Source of the DNA: Darwinimomas sp045600945
GTDB taxonomy: Bacteria; Bacillota; Clostridia; Lachnospirales; Lachnospiraceae
Length of the DNA: 12,977 bases
Assembly: GCA_045600945.1 (NCBI GenBank)
Contig: JAZRYX010000026.1
Span: 1-12,977 of the forward strand
Direction of reading: 5' to 3'
Of the stretch, positions 1-6,631 are shown piece after piece (position 1 is the first letter of the stretch; each line of letters opens with the position of its first letter). A program made the translations under genes and the position numbers. Below the pieces are notes generated by a model. That model was not told the DNA's origin and ran no database searches. It saw only the letters and a program-made list of their open reading frames with translations.

Positions 1-90
1 GATGGCGGAAGAAATTTAACTCCAATTCATTGGGATGACGAAACTGGATTGTTTAAAAATCTAAAGGAAGGATTGAGGAGAAAACGCTAA
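1..90 (+). CDS. C-terminal 29 codons of an unidentified protein (partial, possible toxin tail)
   Basis: An open frame enters from the left edge in frame 1 and stops with TAA at 88-90. The visible tail reads DGGRNLTPIHWDDETGLFKN and then a basic end (KEGLRRKR). It is too short to assign. Its stop overlaps the ATG of the next gene by one base (TAATG), so the two are translationally coupled. A toxin C-terminus followed by its immunity gene is often arranged this way in polymorphic toxin loci, and the basic tail would fit a nuclease, but that is inference from context only. It could equally be any upstream partner gene. Confidence 0.6.
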   Translation, partial: DGGRNLTPIHWDDETGLFKNLKEGLRRKR

Positions 91-425
91 TGAACAAATT
101 TGAATTATTTACAATGATTTTTATGGCATTAGATGCTGATTGGGATGAAACTCATAATGAAGAGTTGGGTCAATTCTTAAGTAGTATGAATCCATATTTA
201 TTTAAAGAACTCACATCGGCAGTTCCTTCGGTGTTTATGGATTTTAAAGATGTTATAGGTAATCAGAAAATTACTGTAGAAAACAGTTTTGAGTTGGCTC
301 AAAAATATATCGCAACAGTTGATATAAACGCTGTTCAGGAATCATTTAGTTTATTGGAAAAAGAACAATGGGTGAATGTTTGCAGAGAATATTTAAGTGA
401 ACCGCATAAAGGTCAGGATTGTTAA
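90..425 (+). CDS. Small acidic hypothetical protein, possible immunity protein
   Basis: This 111-residue soluble protein has no signal peptide or membrane segment. It is rich in Asp/Glu and aromatic residues, with an N-terminal block (FELFTMIFMALDADWDETHN) and a predicted mostly helical body. A GAGGAG ribosome binding site at 75-80 lies 9 bases before the ATG, and the ATG overlaps the upstream stop codon. The gene is noticeably more AT-rich than the sugar operon downstream, which suggests horizontal transfer. I do not recognise a named family with certainty. Size, acidity, coupling to the preceding gene and accessory context are compatible with an immunity protein that binds and neutralises a toxin encoded just upstream. 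No catalytic motif is visible. Confidence 0.75.
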   Translation: MNKFELFTMIFMALDADWDETHNEELGQFLSSMNPYLFKELTSAVPSVFMDFKDVIGNQKITVENSFELAQKYIATVDINAVQESFSLLEKEQWVNVCREYLSEPHKGQDC

Positions 426-490
426 AACTTCACACGATTACACACGGCATTTTTAAGAAATCAAGATTTGGACAAAAATTACACACAGTT

Positions 491-506
491 ACACTATATA
501 TAGTGT
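491..506. repeat. 16-bp perfect AT-rich palindrome
   Basis: ACACTATATATAGTGT is perfectly self-complementary. It lies 66 bases after the stop of the small gene ending at 425 and is followed by a short T-run (TTTTT at 506-510), so it could act as a weak terminator. It could also be an operator. The stem is AT-rich and hence weak. Confidence 0.4.
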
Positions 507-596
507 TTTTCTTAAACGTTGTCGAGCATCTCAATTATCAAAGCGATAAAGCATGGCTTTTTCGCGAGCTGCTTCGTTGCTGCAAAACCTTCGCTC

Positions 597-621
597 GCGT
601 GCGTACCACGTGTACGCACGC
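597..621. repeat. 10-bp perfect inverted repeat in a GC-rich non-coding block
   Basis: GCGTGCGTAC at 597-606 and its exact reverse complement GTACGCACGC at 612-621 flank a 5-base loop (CACGT). The surrounding block (about 560-655) is clearly richer in GC than the flanking AT-rich DNA and is open in frames on both strands. That pattern fits a repeated intergenic element or a structured RNA better than a gene. I have the impression of similar blocks recurring in Lachnospiraceae genomes but cannot verify it here. Confidence 0.5.
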
Positions 622-751
622 TTCGACTCAGGTTTTCCGCGCCTCGCATCTCATCGAAAAATCCAATCTTTAATAAAACTTCAAAACAAAGCAAAAAGAG
701 AAGACATCCAAAGGTGGACTCACTAAGGGATTTTTAATCTCGTAAGAATAC

Positions 752-787
752 GGCATAACTTACAACTATGTAGGCTATGCCTTTTTT
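752..787 (+). terminator. Rho-independent terminator-like hairpin
   Basis: GGCATA at 752-757 pairs with TATGCC at 776-781. Inside it, CTTAC pairs with GTAGG (one G-T pair), leaving a 6-base loop, with a single A/C mismatch between the two helices. Six T residues follow at 782-787. The shape is that of an intrinsic terminator on the plus strand. The nearest upstream gene ends more than 300 bases earlier, so it may end that transcript or a non-coding transcript from the GC-rich block. Confidence 0.6.
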
Positions 788-908
788 CTTGCTTCTTCGG
801 GGATATTGACTGCCCCGATAAAATTCCAAATGATAGCAATCGTCTGTTTTTTCATTCTTCCTCTATAAGTCCCAGGACAGAAAGAAGTGGTTTAACGATT
901 GTTTTTTC

Positions 909-946
909 AAAAAAAGTGCCGCCTATAGAATTTCTATGCAAGGCGG
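909..946 (-). terminator. Hairpin with a T-run on the minus strand
   Basis: CCGCC at 919-923 pairs with GGCGG at 942-946, and inside it ATAGAA pairs with TTCTAT. Read on the minus strand the hairpin is followed, after two bases, by a run of T residues (the A-run at about 909-915 on the plus strand), giving a leftward intrinsic terminator. No minus-strand gene is seen to its right within 1 kb, so it may instead be a remnant or a 5' structure ahead of the regulator gene at 1017. Confidence 0.4.
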
Positions 947-1016
947 TAGAAAAATTCACAATTTCGTGATATGATAGTGCTATATTATTGCAAATAAGGT
1001 GCAGAGGTGGTGCGGA

Positions 1017-1250
1017 ATGAGTTTTTCAGACGAATTAAAACGAATCAGACAGCGTACATTCTTATCTCAGGAGGCATTTGCGCAGGAGGTAAGCGTGTCA
1101 TTTTCTACTGTAAACCGATGGGAAAGTGAAAGAACGATTCCCAATCTTGCAGCAATGAAAAACATAAAAGCTTTTTGCGAGCGTAACAATCTGGAATATA
1201 GTATTCTTGAAGAGGAATGGCTTAATCTCAGAACAGAGAATAGAAAATGA
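1017..1250 (+). CDS. Small XRE-family helix-turn-helix regulator
   Basis: This 77-residue protein is essentially one HTH domain of the Cro/C1 (XRE) type. The helix-turn-helix is seen in the run LSQEAFAQEVSVSFSTVNRW followed by ESERTIPN, the typical recognition helix and following W-E-x-x-R-x-x-P pattern. A short acidic C-terminal extension follows. I chose ATG 1017 because AGAGGTGG at 1003-1010 lies 6 bases before it. An in-frame GTG at 999 would put this ribosome binding site inside the gene. It lies 140 bases upstream of a DUF1016 nuclease gene, and XRE proteins commonly control such nuclease or restriction loci, so a role as local repressor is likely but not shown. Confidence 0.85.
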   Translation: MSFSDELKRIRQRTFLSQEAFAQEVSVSFSTVNRWESERTIPNLAAMKNIKAFCERNNLEYSILEEEWLNLRTENRK

Positions 1251-1282
1251 CTACAACAGATTTAATATGGACCGGAAAGTAA
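1247..1282 (+). pseudogene. 11-codon ORF coupled to the regulator stop, possible gene remnant
   Basis: An ATG at 1247 overlaps the regulator's TGA stop (ATGA) and reads MTTTDLIWTGK before TAA at 1280-1282. It is in the same frame as the nuclease gene that begins at 1391. The arrangement suggests a former gene start, now interrupted. It is too short to identify and may be chance. Confidence 0.25.
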
Positions 1283-1348
1283 TTTTTATGGTTTATGAAA
1301 TGTAGAAACATTTCGAATGATTGGATACAGCTGCAGAGTTGTTCAAAA

Positions 1349-1367
1349 GTGTCAGCACTGCTGACAC
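1349..1367. promoter_or_regulatory. Perfect inverted repeat upstream of the nuclease gene (candidate operator)
   Basis: GTGTCAGC at 1349-1356 and GCTGACAC at 1360-1367 flank a 3-base centre. The repeat ends 23 bases before the nuclease ATG at 1391, where a repressor could act, and an XRE regulator is encoded just upstream. However, a 30-base stretch containing it (1345-1374) matches 26 of 30 bases inside the nuclease gene itself (1663-1692). It may therefore be a fragment of a duplicated nuclease gene and not an evolved operator. Confidence 0.4.
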
Positions 1368-1390
1368 AATTTAGAAAAGAGGTTTTCTTA

Positions 1391-2398
1391 ATGAATGAAC
1401 TTGATAATACATTCGCTGAAATAGTGCATATCATAGAAGAAGCACGGGATAATGCTTATCGCAAGGTAAATGAAGAATTGATACTCATGTATCAGCGTGT
1501 AGGGCACTTTTTATCTGAAAAATCGAAAGAGGCAAACTACGGAGATAGATATATTGATTCGCTTTCCGATTACATCCAGCGTCAATTCCCAGGTATCAAA
1601 GGGTTTAATCGCCGTGGACTTTATCGCATGAAGCAATTTTATGAAACTTATGCCGAAAATGAAAAAGTGTCTCCACTGATGACACAATTAAGCTGGACGA
1701 ATCATCTGCTCATTATGTCCGGAAGTAAGAGCGACGAGGAACGTGAATTCTATATTCGACTCGCTGTCAAGGAGAGATATAGCTCACGTCAGCTTGAGCG
1801 GCAGATGGATAGTGGCTATTATGAAAGATATATGCTCTCCAAGAACAAACTGCTGCCGGAACCGCTAAAGCCACAGCAGAATCCTTTCCTCGATCAGTAT
1901 GTGGTCGAATTTCTTGATCTGCCGGACACTTTCCATGAAAATGATTTCCGCAGGGCCCTTGTTAAGGGAATGCGCGACTTTATACTCGAATTAGGAAAAG
2001 ACTTCACCTTTGTCGGCGAAGAATATCCGATACAGGTTGGCGGCGAAGATTTCCGTATCGACCTGTTGTTCTTCCACCGCAGCCTGCGCTGCCTTGTGGC
2101 GATGGAACTGAAAGTCGGAAAATTTAAGCCGGAATATGTTTCGAAGATGGACTTTTATCTTGAAGGGTTGGATCGGCAGATCAGAAAACCGGATGAAAAT
2201 CCGAGCGTGGGATTGTTGCTGTGTGCATCCAAAAATGACGAAGTGGTCGAATATGCCATGAGCCGCACGCTTTCGCCTATGATGGTGTCTCAATACCAAT
2301 TACAGCTACCGGATAAGGCTATCCTGCGTAAGAAATTGCAGGAATTGTCCAACCTACCAGAGCTCGAAGAAAACACAGGAGGTAATGATAATGCCTAA
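1391..2398 (+). CDS. DUF1016/YhcG-family PDDEXK nuclease-domain protein
   Basis: The 335-residue protein has the two-part layout of the YhcG (DUF1016) family. An N-terminal helical, winged-helix-like region (about 1-150) carries the family's conserved YGDRYIDSLSDYIQ and VSPLMTQLSWTNHLLIM segments, and a C-terminal PDDEXK nuclease fold follows (about 165-320). Candidate metal ligands are Asp224 in FRIDLLF, then Glu239 and Lys241 in MELKVGKF, with the family's Q-x-R pattern near 263. I chose ATG 1391 (AGAGG at 1378-1382, spacing 8) over an in-frame ATG at 1295 that lacks a ribosome binding site. The family occurs in defence and restriction islands; its substrate is not well established. The 3' end overlaps the start of a truncated ORF at 2391. 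Confidence 0.9.
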   Translation: MNELDNTFAEIVHIIEEARDNAYRKVNEELILMYQRVGHFLSEKSKEANYGDRYIDSLSDYIQRQFPGIKGFNRRGLYRMKQFYETYAENEKVSPLMTQLSWTNHLLIMSGSKSDEEREFYIRLAVKERYSSRQLERQMDSGYYERYMLSKNKLLPEPLKPQQNPFLDQYVVEFLDLPDTFHENDFRRALVKGMRDFILELGKDFTFVGEEYPIQVGGEDFRIDLLFFHRSLRCLVAMELKVGKFKPEYVSKMDFYLEGLDRQIRKPDENPSVGLLLCASKNDEVVEYAMSRTLSPMMVSQYQLQLPDKAILRKKLQELSNLPELEENTGGNDNA

Positions 2399-2447
2399 CC
2401 TATCACAGATAAAACGTCAGCGGATGCTCAATGCCCTCTTAACTTAA
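2391..2447 (+). pseudogene. Truncated 5' end of a probable DNA methyltransferase (Mod-like) gene
   Basis: An 18-residue ORF, MPNLSQIKRQRMLNALLT, starts inside the last codons of the nuclease gene and has an excellent AGGAGG ribosome binding site at 2377-2382, 8 bases upstream. So short a frame with so good a start suggests a gene cut off after its first codons. The pattern LSQIKRQRML resembles the start of type III-like adenine methyltransferase (Mod) proteins (S-x-x-K-R-x-x-M-L), which I recall sometimes accompanying such nuclease genes. That match is from memory over few residues. If correct, the locus once coded a regulator, nuclease and methyltransferase, and most of the last gene has been deleted. 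Confidence 0.45.
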
Positions 2448-2488
2448 TGACATTGCTCTAAAGGGTGTCTTTTTTGTAAAATGTATTA

Positions 2489-2494
2489 TATAAT
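2489..2494 (+). promoter_or_regulatory. Possible -10 element upstream of fucI
   Basis: A perfect TATAAT lies 52 bases before the fucI ATG in AT-rich DNA. No good -35 is found at 16-18 bases upstream (TGTCTT at the best spacing), so it would need an activator if real. No hairpin operator is seen nearby. Confidence 0.35.
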
Positions 2495-2546
2495 TAAACG
2501 ATAGAGATGCTATTAAAGCACATATTTTTATGAAGGAGTAAATATT

Positions 2547-4364
2547 ATGGCAGCAGGAAAGAATCGTTACGTTGGAGAGTATCCGGTAATCGGTATTCGT
2601 CCCATTATCGATGGTCGTCAGGGTCCTCTTAAATTAAGAGACAGTCTTGAAGGACAGACAAGAGCTATGGCAGAAGCAGCTAAAAAGCTCTTTGAAAAGA
2701 ACTTATTCTATTCAAACGGTCAGCATGTTAAAGTAGTCATCGCTGATCATTCTATCGGACGTGTTCCGGAGTCTGCAGCATGCGCCGAGCAGTTCAGAAA
2801 AGCAGGCGTTTCAATCACACTTTCCGTAACACCTTGCTGGTGCTATGGTTCAGAGACGATGGATATGGATCCTATGACAATTAAAGGTGTCTGGGGATTC
2901 AACGGAACAGAAAGACCGGGTGCTGTTTATCTTGCATCGGTTCTTGCAACACATGCGCAGAAGGGACTTCCGGCATTTGGTATATACGGACATGAAGTTC
3001 AGGACAGAGATCAGGTTACGGATATTCCGAAGGATGTACAGGAGAAGCTTTTAAGATTCGGTCGTGCTGCAATCGCTGTTGCTACGATGCGCGGAAAATC
3101 ATATCTCCAGATCGGTTCCGTTACAATGGGTATCGGCGGATCAATCATGGATCAGGCATTCATGGAGGAGTATCTCGGACTTAGAGTTGAGTCAGTTGAT
3201 GAAGTTGAGATCCTTCGCCGTATGGAAGAAGGAATCTATGATAAGAAAGATGTAGCAAAAGCTCTTGAGTGGACAAAGAAGCACTGCAAAGAGGGCAGAG
3301 ACGACAATCCTAAGTCAGTTAAGTTCTCAAAGGCCGAGAAAGAAAAACAGTGGGAGTTCACAGTTAAGATGTACTGCATTATTAAGGATCTTATGTGCGG
3401 TAATCCAAACCTTCCTGCAAAGTTTGATGAGGAGATGCTTGGACATAATGCAATCGTTGCAGGTTTCCAGGGACAGAGACAGTGGACAGATCATTGGCCA
3501 AACTGTGACTATCCGGAGGCATTCCTTTCATCAACATTTGATTATCAGGGAGCTCGTGAGCCGTATACACTGGCAACAGAGAACGACGTACTTAACGGAC
3601 TTGGCATGCTCTTCATGAGACTGCTTACAGGACGTGCTTCTATCTTTGCTGATGTTCGTACTTACTGGTCACCGGATGCTACAAAGAGAGTTACAGGATA
3701 TGAGTTCGAAGGACACGCAAAAGAAAATGGAGGTATCATCCATCTTCTCAACTCAGGTGCTGCATGTCTTGACGGAAACGGCGAGGCAGTTGATGCCAAG
3801 GGTAACCACCTTATGAAGAGATGGTGGGAAGTAACAGATAAAGACATCGAGGCTATGACCAAAGCAACCGTATGGTGCGAGGCAGGATTTGATAACTTCC
3901 GCGGAGGCGGCTTCTCATCACACTGGAATACAAATTATGAGTTCCCGTGCACAATGATCAGACTTAATCTTGTTAAGGGTCTCGGACCGGTTCTCCAGAT
4001 AGCAGAAGGATGGACAGTTCCGCTTCCTGAGAAGGTAAATGATACGCTTATGGAAAGAACAAATCCGACATGGCCGTGCACATGGTTCACACCACGCTGT
4101 GATCATAAGGCAGGAAGTCCATTCGAAGATGCATATTCAGTTATGAACAACTGGGGCGCAAATCACGGAGCAATCTGCTACGGACATGTAGGTGCAGACC
4201 TTATCACAATGTGCTCAATGCTCAGAATCCCTGTATGTATGCATAACGTACCGGAAGAGGAAATCTTCAGACCGGCTGCATGGAATGCATTCGGAATGGA
4301 TAAAGAGGGTCAGGACTACAGAGCATGTGCAGCATACGGACCTTTATACAAAAACATCAATTAA
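2547..4364 (+). CDS. fucI: L-fucose isomerase
   Basis: This cytoplasmic Mn-dependent ketol isomerase converts L-fucose to L-fuculose; the family also accepts D-arabinose. The 605 residues match the usual length (591 in E. coli) and collinear motifs run throughout: IGIRPIIDGR near the start, TPCWCYGSETMDMDP (95-109), WGFNGTERPGAVYLA (116-130), FQGQRQWTD (307-315), ADVRTYWSP (368-376), GLGPVLQIAEGW (478-489) and NWGANHG (535-541). The metal ligands known in E. coli (Glu337, Asp361, His528) correspond to Glu345, Asp369 and His540. AAGGAG at 2533-2538 supports the start. It opens a one-strand cluster and is followed by the mutarotase gene after 14 bases. Neither the kinase nor the aldolase that normally complete fucose catabolism is nearby. 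The substrate could be a close relative such as D-arabinose. Confidence 0.96.
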   Translation: MAAGKNRYVGEYPVIGIRPIIDGRQGPLKLRDSLEGQTRAMAEAAKKLFEKNLFYSNGQHVKVVIADHSIGRVPESAACAEQFRKAGVSITLSVTPCWCYGSETMDMDPMTIKGVWGFNGTERPGAVYLASVLATHAQKGLPAFGIYGHEVQDRDQVTDIPKDVQEKLLRFGRAAIAVATMRGKSYLQIGSVTMGIGGSIMDQAFMEEYLGLRVESVDEVEILRRMEEGIYDKKDVAKALEWTKKHCKEGRDDNPKSVKFSKAEKEKQWEFTVKMYCIIKDLMCGNPNLPAKFDEEMLGHNAIVAGFQGQRQWTDHWPNCDYPEAFLSSTFDYQGAREPYTLATENDVLNGLGMLFMRLLTGRASIFADVRTYWSPDATKRVTGYEFEGHAKENGGIIHLLNSGAACLDGNGEAVDAKGNHLMKRWWEVTDKDIEAMTKATVWCEAGFDNFRGGGFSSHWNTNYEFPCTMIRLNLVKGLGPVLQIAEGWTVPLPEKVNDTLMERTNPTWPCTWFTPRCDHKAGSPFEDAYSVMNNWGANHGAICYGHVGADLITMCSMLRIPVCMHNVPEEEIFRPAAWNAFGMDKEGQDYRACAAYGPLYKNIN

Positions 4365-4378
4365 TCGGGAGGAGAAAT

Positions 4379-4825
4379 ATGTTAAAGGGTATTCCTTCTA
4401 TTCTTTCACCTGAACTTCTGAAGGTTCTTTGTGAAATGGGACATGGAGACCGCATCTGCATAGGTGACGGAAACTTCCCGGGAACATCGATGTCTAAGCC
4501 AAACGACTGTGTGGTTGTTCGTCTTGACGGTCACGGTGTGAATGAGATTCTTGACGCTATCCTTCAGGTTATGCCGCTTGATGAGTACACAGATCACCCT
4601 GTTATGCTTATGGACAAGATGGAATGTGACAAAGCAATGGATATACCTGTATGGAAAGATTACAAGAAGACAGTTAAAAAATATGACAAGCGCGGTGCTA
4701 AGGCATTTGGCGCATATGAGAGATTTGAGTTCTACGAGCAGGCAAAGAAATGCTACTGCATTCTTCAGACCGGAGAGACTCAGGTTTATGCAAATGTAAT
4801 TTTACAGAAGGGTGTTGTTAAATAA
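4379..4825 (+). CDS. fucU: L-fucose mutarotase (FucU/RbsD family)
   Basis: This 148-residue cytoplasmic enzyme of the RbsD/FucU fold interconverts alpha and beta anomers of fucose, supplying the anomer used by the isomerase. The N-terminal ILSPELLKVLCEMGHGD (8-24) closely follows E. coli FucU, with catalytic-type His22 and Asp30. The C-terminal block YERFEFYEQAKK and YANVILQKGV are also family hallmarks. DGNFP replaces the bacterial DAHFP and is closer to the DANFP form I recall from animal homologues. I chose ATG 4379 (GGAGG just upstream); an earlier in-frame ATG at 4325 lies inside fucI. It follows fucI by 14 bases, surely in one transcript. Confidence 0.94.
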   Translation: MLKGIPSILSPELLKVLCEMGHGDRICIGDGNFPGTSMSKPNDCVVVRLDGHGVNEILDAILQVMPLDEYTDHPVMLMDKMECDKAMDIPVWKDYKKTVKKYDKRGAKAFGAYERFEFYEQAKKCYCILQTGETQVYANVILQKGVVK

Positions 4826-4849
4826 ATTATAAACTCAACACACTATTGA

Positions 4850-4876
4850 CGGCTCGCTGCCTGTAGCAGCGGGCCG
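4850..4876 (+). promoter_or_regulatory. Intercistronic stem-loop between fucU and the corrinoid gene
   Basis: CGGCTCGCTGC at 4850-4860 pairs with GCAGCGGGCCG at 4866-4876 (11 pairs, one T-G), with a CTGTA loop. No T-run follows, so it is unlikely to be a full terminator. A stabilising 3' structure for the fucI-fucU message, an RNA-processing site or an attenuator is more likely. Confidence 0.6.
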
Positions 4877-4921
4877 CTATTAAGAAATATCGGCAGTTTA
4901 TAAAAAGATAAGGAGAAAAAA

Positions 4922-5554
4922 ATGGCACTATTAGATCAAATCAGTGAGAGGCTGCAGGCAGGAAAAGCAAAAGAGGTTGTTGCTCTGGTTCAGCAGGCAA
5001 TTGATGAAGGCATTTCGGCACAGAAGATACTTAACGAAGGTCTTCTTTCCGGTATGAATGTTATCGGTGAAAAGTTCAAGAACAATGAAATATATGTCCC
5101 GGAAGTTCTTGTTGCGGCCCGTGCAATGAGCAAAGGATCGGCTCTTCTGAAATCACTTCTTGCTGATGAAGGCGCAAAGGCAACCGGAAAGGTATGTATA
5201 GGTACGATCGAGGGTGACCTTCATGATATCGGTAAAAATCTTGTCATTATGATGATGGAAGGAAAAGGCCTTGAGGTTATAGATCTCGGAACAGATGTAA
5301 CACCTGACAAGTTCATTGAGACGGCGATAAATGAGAATTGCAATATCATTTCTTGCTCGGCACTGCTTACCACAACTATGAATACTATGGCAGAGGTAGT
5401 AAATAAAGCAAAAGAGGCAGGCATCCGTGACAAGGTTAAAATTATGATAGGTGGTGCTCCGGTTACGGAAGAGTTCTGCAAACATATCGGAGCTGATGCA
5501 TATACACCTGATGCAACATCGGCCGCAGAAGCAGCAGTTGAATTCTGTAAATAA
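4922..5554 (+). CDS. Corrinoid (B12-binding) methyltransferase protein, MtaC/MtvC-like
   Basis: This 210-residue cytoplasmic carrier holds a corrinoid cofactor and shuttles a methyl group between two methyltransferases. An N-terminal helical cap domain (about 1-85, with FKNNEIYVPEVLVAARAM typical of the family) precedes a Rossmann-like B12 domain (about 88-210). The cobalt-ligand motif DxHxxG is present as Asp99, His101 and Gly104 (GDLHDIGKN), followed by SCSALLTTTM and GGAPVTEEFC, which contact the cofactor tail in relatives. Length fits single-module proteins (about 210-220), not methionine synthase. It lies 17 bases upstream of the methyltransferase gene, the usual partner arrangement in methanol, methylamine and O-demethylase systems. 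No cobalamin riboswitch is visible upstream. Confidence 0.95.
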   Translation: MALLDQISERLQAGKAKEVVALVQQAIDEGISAQKILNEGLLSGMNVIGEKFKNNEIYVPEVLVAARAMSKGSALLKSLLADEGAKATGKVCIGTIEGDLHDIGKNLVIMMMEGKGLEVIDLGTDVTPDKFIETAINENCNIISCSALLTTTMNTMAEVVNKAKEAGIRDKVKIMIGGAPVTEEFCKHIGADAYTPDATSAAEAAVEFCK

Positions 5555-5571
5555 GAAAAACAGGAGGCAAT

Positions 5572-6618
5572 ATGAACAGCATAGAGAGGTTTTATGCAAC
5601 TATAGAACGAAAGCCCGTAGACAGACCTGCTTGCTGGATGGGGGATCCCACACCGGATGAAGCAGAAAAGCTTGTAAGTTATTATGGTGTAAAGGACGTT
5701 TCAGAACTGAAAAAAGTCTGCGGAGATGATTTCTACGCAGTAGAGATTCCATATCATTCGGAAACCTGTAATGCGATATTTGCAGCATTTGACTGGTACA
5801 TGGGAGGAACCAATGTTGACGTTGAGCATCGTACACTTACCGCCAGAGGATGTTTTGCAGATTGTGAAGATGTGGAAGATGCCAGGAACTTTAATTTCCC
5901 GTGGCCGGATCCGGAGAAATACATTGATCCGGAGCTTTGCAGGAAACTTGTAGATGAAGCACCTGATGACAAGGTTGTACTTGGTATGCTTTGGGGTGCC
6001 CATTTCCAGGATACATGCGCAGCATTTGGTATGGAAACGGCGCTTATGAATATGATTGCCGAACCTGAACTCTATCATTATGTTGATGATCATGTGGTTG
6101 ATTTTTATTGTAAAGCTTTGAAGATATTCCTCGAAGCAACAAAAGGGAAAGTACATGCCATCCTCATCGGAGATGATATGGGCAGTCAGAGAGCACTTAT
6201 GATAAGCCCGGCTCAGGTTGCCGAATTTGTCACACCGGGTGCAAAAAAGCTTATTGATATAGCACACAGTTACGGAGTAAAGGTCATCTATCATTCATGT
6301 GGATCCATCTTTGAGGCGATTCCGTTTATTATCGAAGCCGGAGCTGATGCCATACATCCGATTCAGGCAAAAGCAGCCAATATGGAGCCCCGGAGACTTA
6401 AGGAAAACTTCGGTGACATGGTCAGCTTCTGCGGTGGTGTGGATACTCAGGAACTGCTTCCTCACGGAACCCCGGAAGATGTAAAAGCAAAAGTCAGAGA
6501 GCTCAGAGAAATATTCCCGACAGGGCTCATCATTTCCCCGAGCCACGAGGCTCTTCAGGTGGATGTTCCTGCAGAAAACGTAAAAGCTTTGTTTGATGCA
6601 GTAGCTGAGTTAAATTGA
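5572..6618 (+). CDS. URO-D-fold corrinoid methyltransferase (MtaA/MtvB-like)
   Basis: This 348-residue protein of the uroporphyrinogen decarboxylase superfamily belongs to the branch that moves methyl groups to or from corrinoid proteins. The sequence keeps the zinc pattern His-x-Cys...Cys of that branch: His241 and Cys243 in YHSCGS and Cys287 in SFCGGVD. A true heme-pathway decarboxylase lacks these. Other superfamily features are GDDMGSQRALMISPAQVAEF (200-219) and GADAIHPIQ (257-265). AGGAGG at 5562-5567 supports the start. Directly following a corrinoid gene, it should methylate or demethylate that protein. It could be the substrate-specific enzyme (taking a methyl from an O-methylated sugar) or the second enzyme passing methyl onward; sequence alone does not decide, though the operon favours a sugar substrate. 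Confidence 0.9.
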   Translation: MNSIERFYATIERKPVDRPACWMGDPTPDEAEKLVSYYGVKDVSELKKVCGDDFYAVEIPYHSETCNAIFAAFDWYMGGTNVDVEHRTLTARGCFADCEDVEDARNFNFPWPDPEKYIDPELCRKLVDEAPDDKVVLGMLWGAHFQDTCAAFGMETALMNMIAEPELYHYVDDHVVDFYCKALKIFLEATKGKVHAILIGDDMGSQRALMISPAQVAEFVTPGAKKLIDIAHSYGVKVIYHSCGSIFEAIPFIIEAGADAIHPIQAKAANMEPRRLKENFGDMVSFCGGVDTQELLPHGTPEDVKAKVRELREIFPTGLIISPSHEALQVDVPAENVKALFDAVAELN

Positions 6619-6631
6619 GACGGAGGAAATT

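Larger units (their letters stand above)
426..1016. other. Gene-poor accessory stretch of about 590 bases
   Basis: No convincing gene lies here. Several short frames are open on both strands between about 420 and 740, but none has a ribosome binding site and they overlap one another antisense, as expected of a GC-rich structured block. Separate entries describe a 16-bp palindrome at 491-506, a 10-bp inverted repeat at 597-621 within a GC-rich block (about 560-655), a terminator-like hairpin at 752-787 and a second hairpin at 919-946. TTACACAC occurs at 438-445 and 479-486. The stretch may be the scar of a mobile element or hold an unannotated RNA. Confidence 0.6.

Noticed and set aside
438..487. 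TTACACAC repeats resembling DnaA boxes (TTACACACA at 479-487 fits TTWTNCACA with one mismatch)
   Set aside because: Only two imperfect copies in correct spacing to nothing; no AT-rich unwinding element or replication gene nearby, so an origin is not supported.
419..737. Short overlapping frames on both strands (about 60-84 codons)
   Set aside because: They have no ribosome binding site, are antisense to each other and depend on a GC-rich structured block; treated as non-coding.
999..1016. GTG 999 as the start of the XRE regulator
   Set aside because: The ribosome binding site at 1003-1010 points to ATG 1017, and the extra six residues lie outside the HTH domain.
1295..1390. ATG 1295 as the start of the DUF1016 protein
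   Set aside because: It has no ribosome binding site and would add 32 residues spanning the inverted repeat; ATG 1391 has AGAGG at correct spacing and matches the family's N-terminus.
4826..4921. Cobalamin riboswitch ahead of the corrinoid protein gene
   Set aside because: The gap is only 96 bases and contains one simple hairpin; no B12-box or multi-stem layout is present.
4922..6618. Reading the URO-D gene as heme biosynthesis (hemE) or the corrinoid protein as part of propanediol dehydratase
   Set aside because: The URO-D protein has the His-x-Cys...Cys zinc pattern of methyltransferases and partners a DxHxxG corrinoid carrier, not a diol dehydratase subunit.
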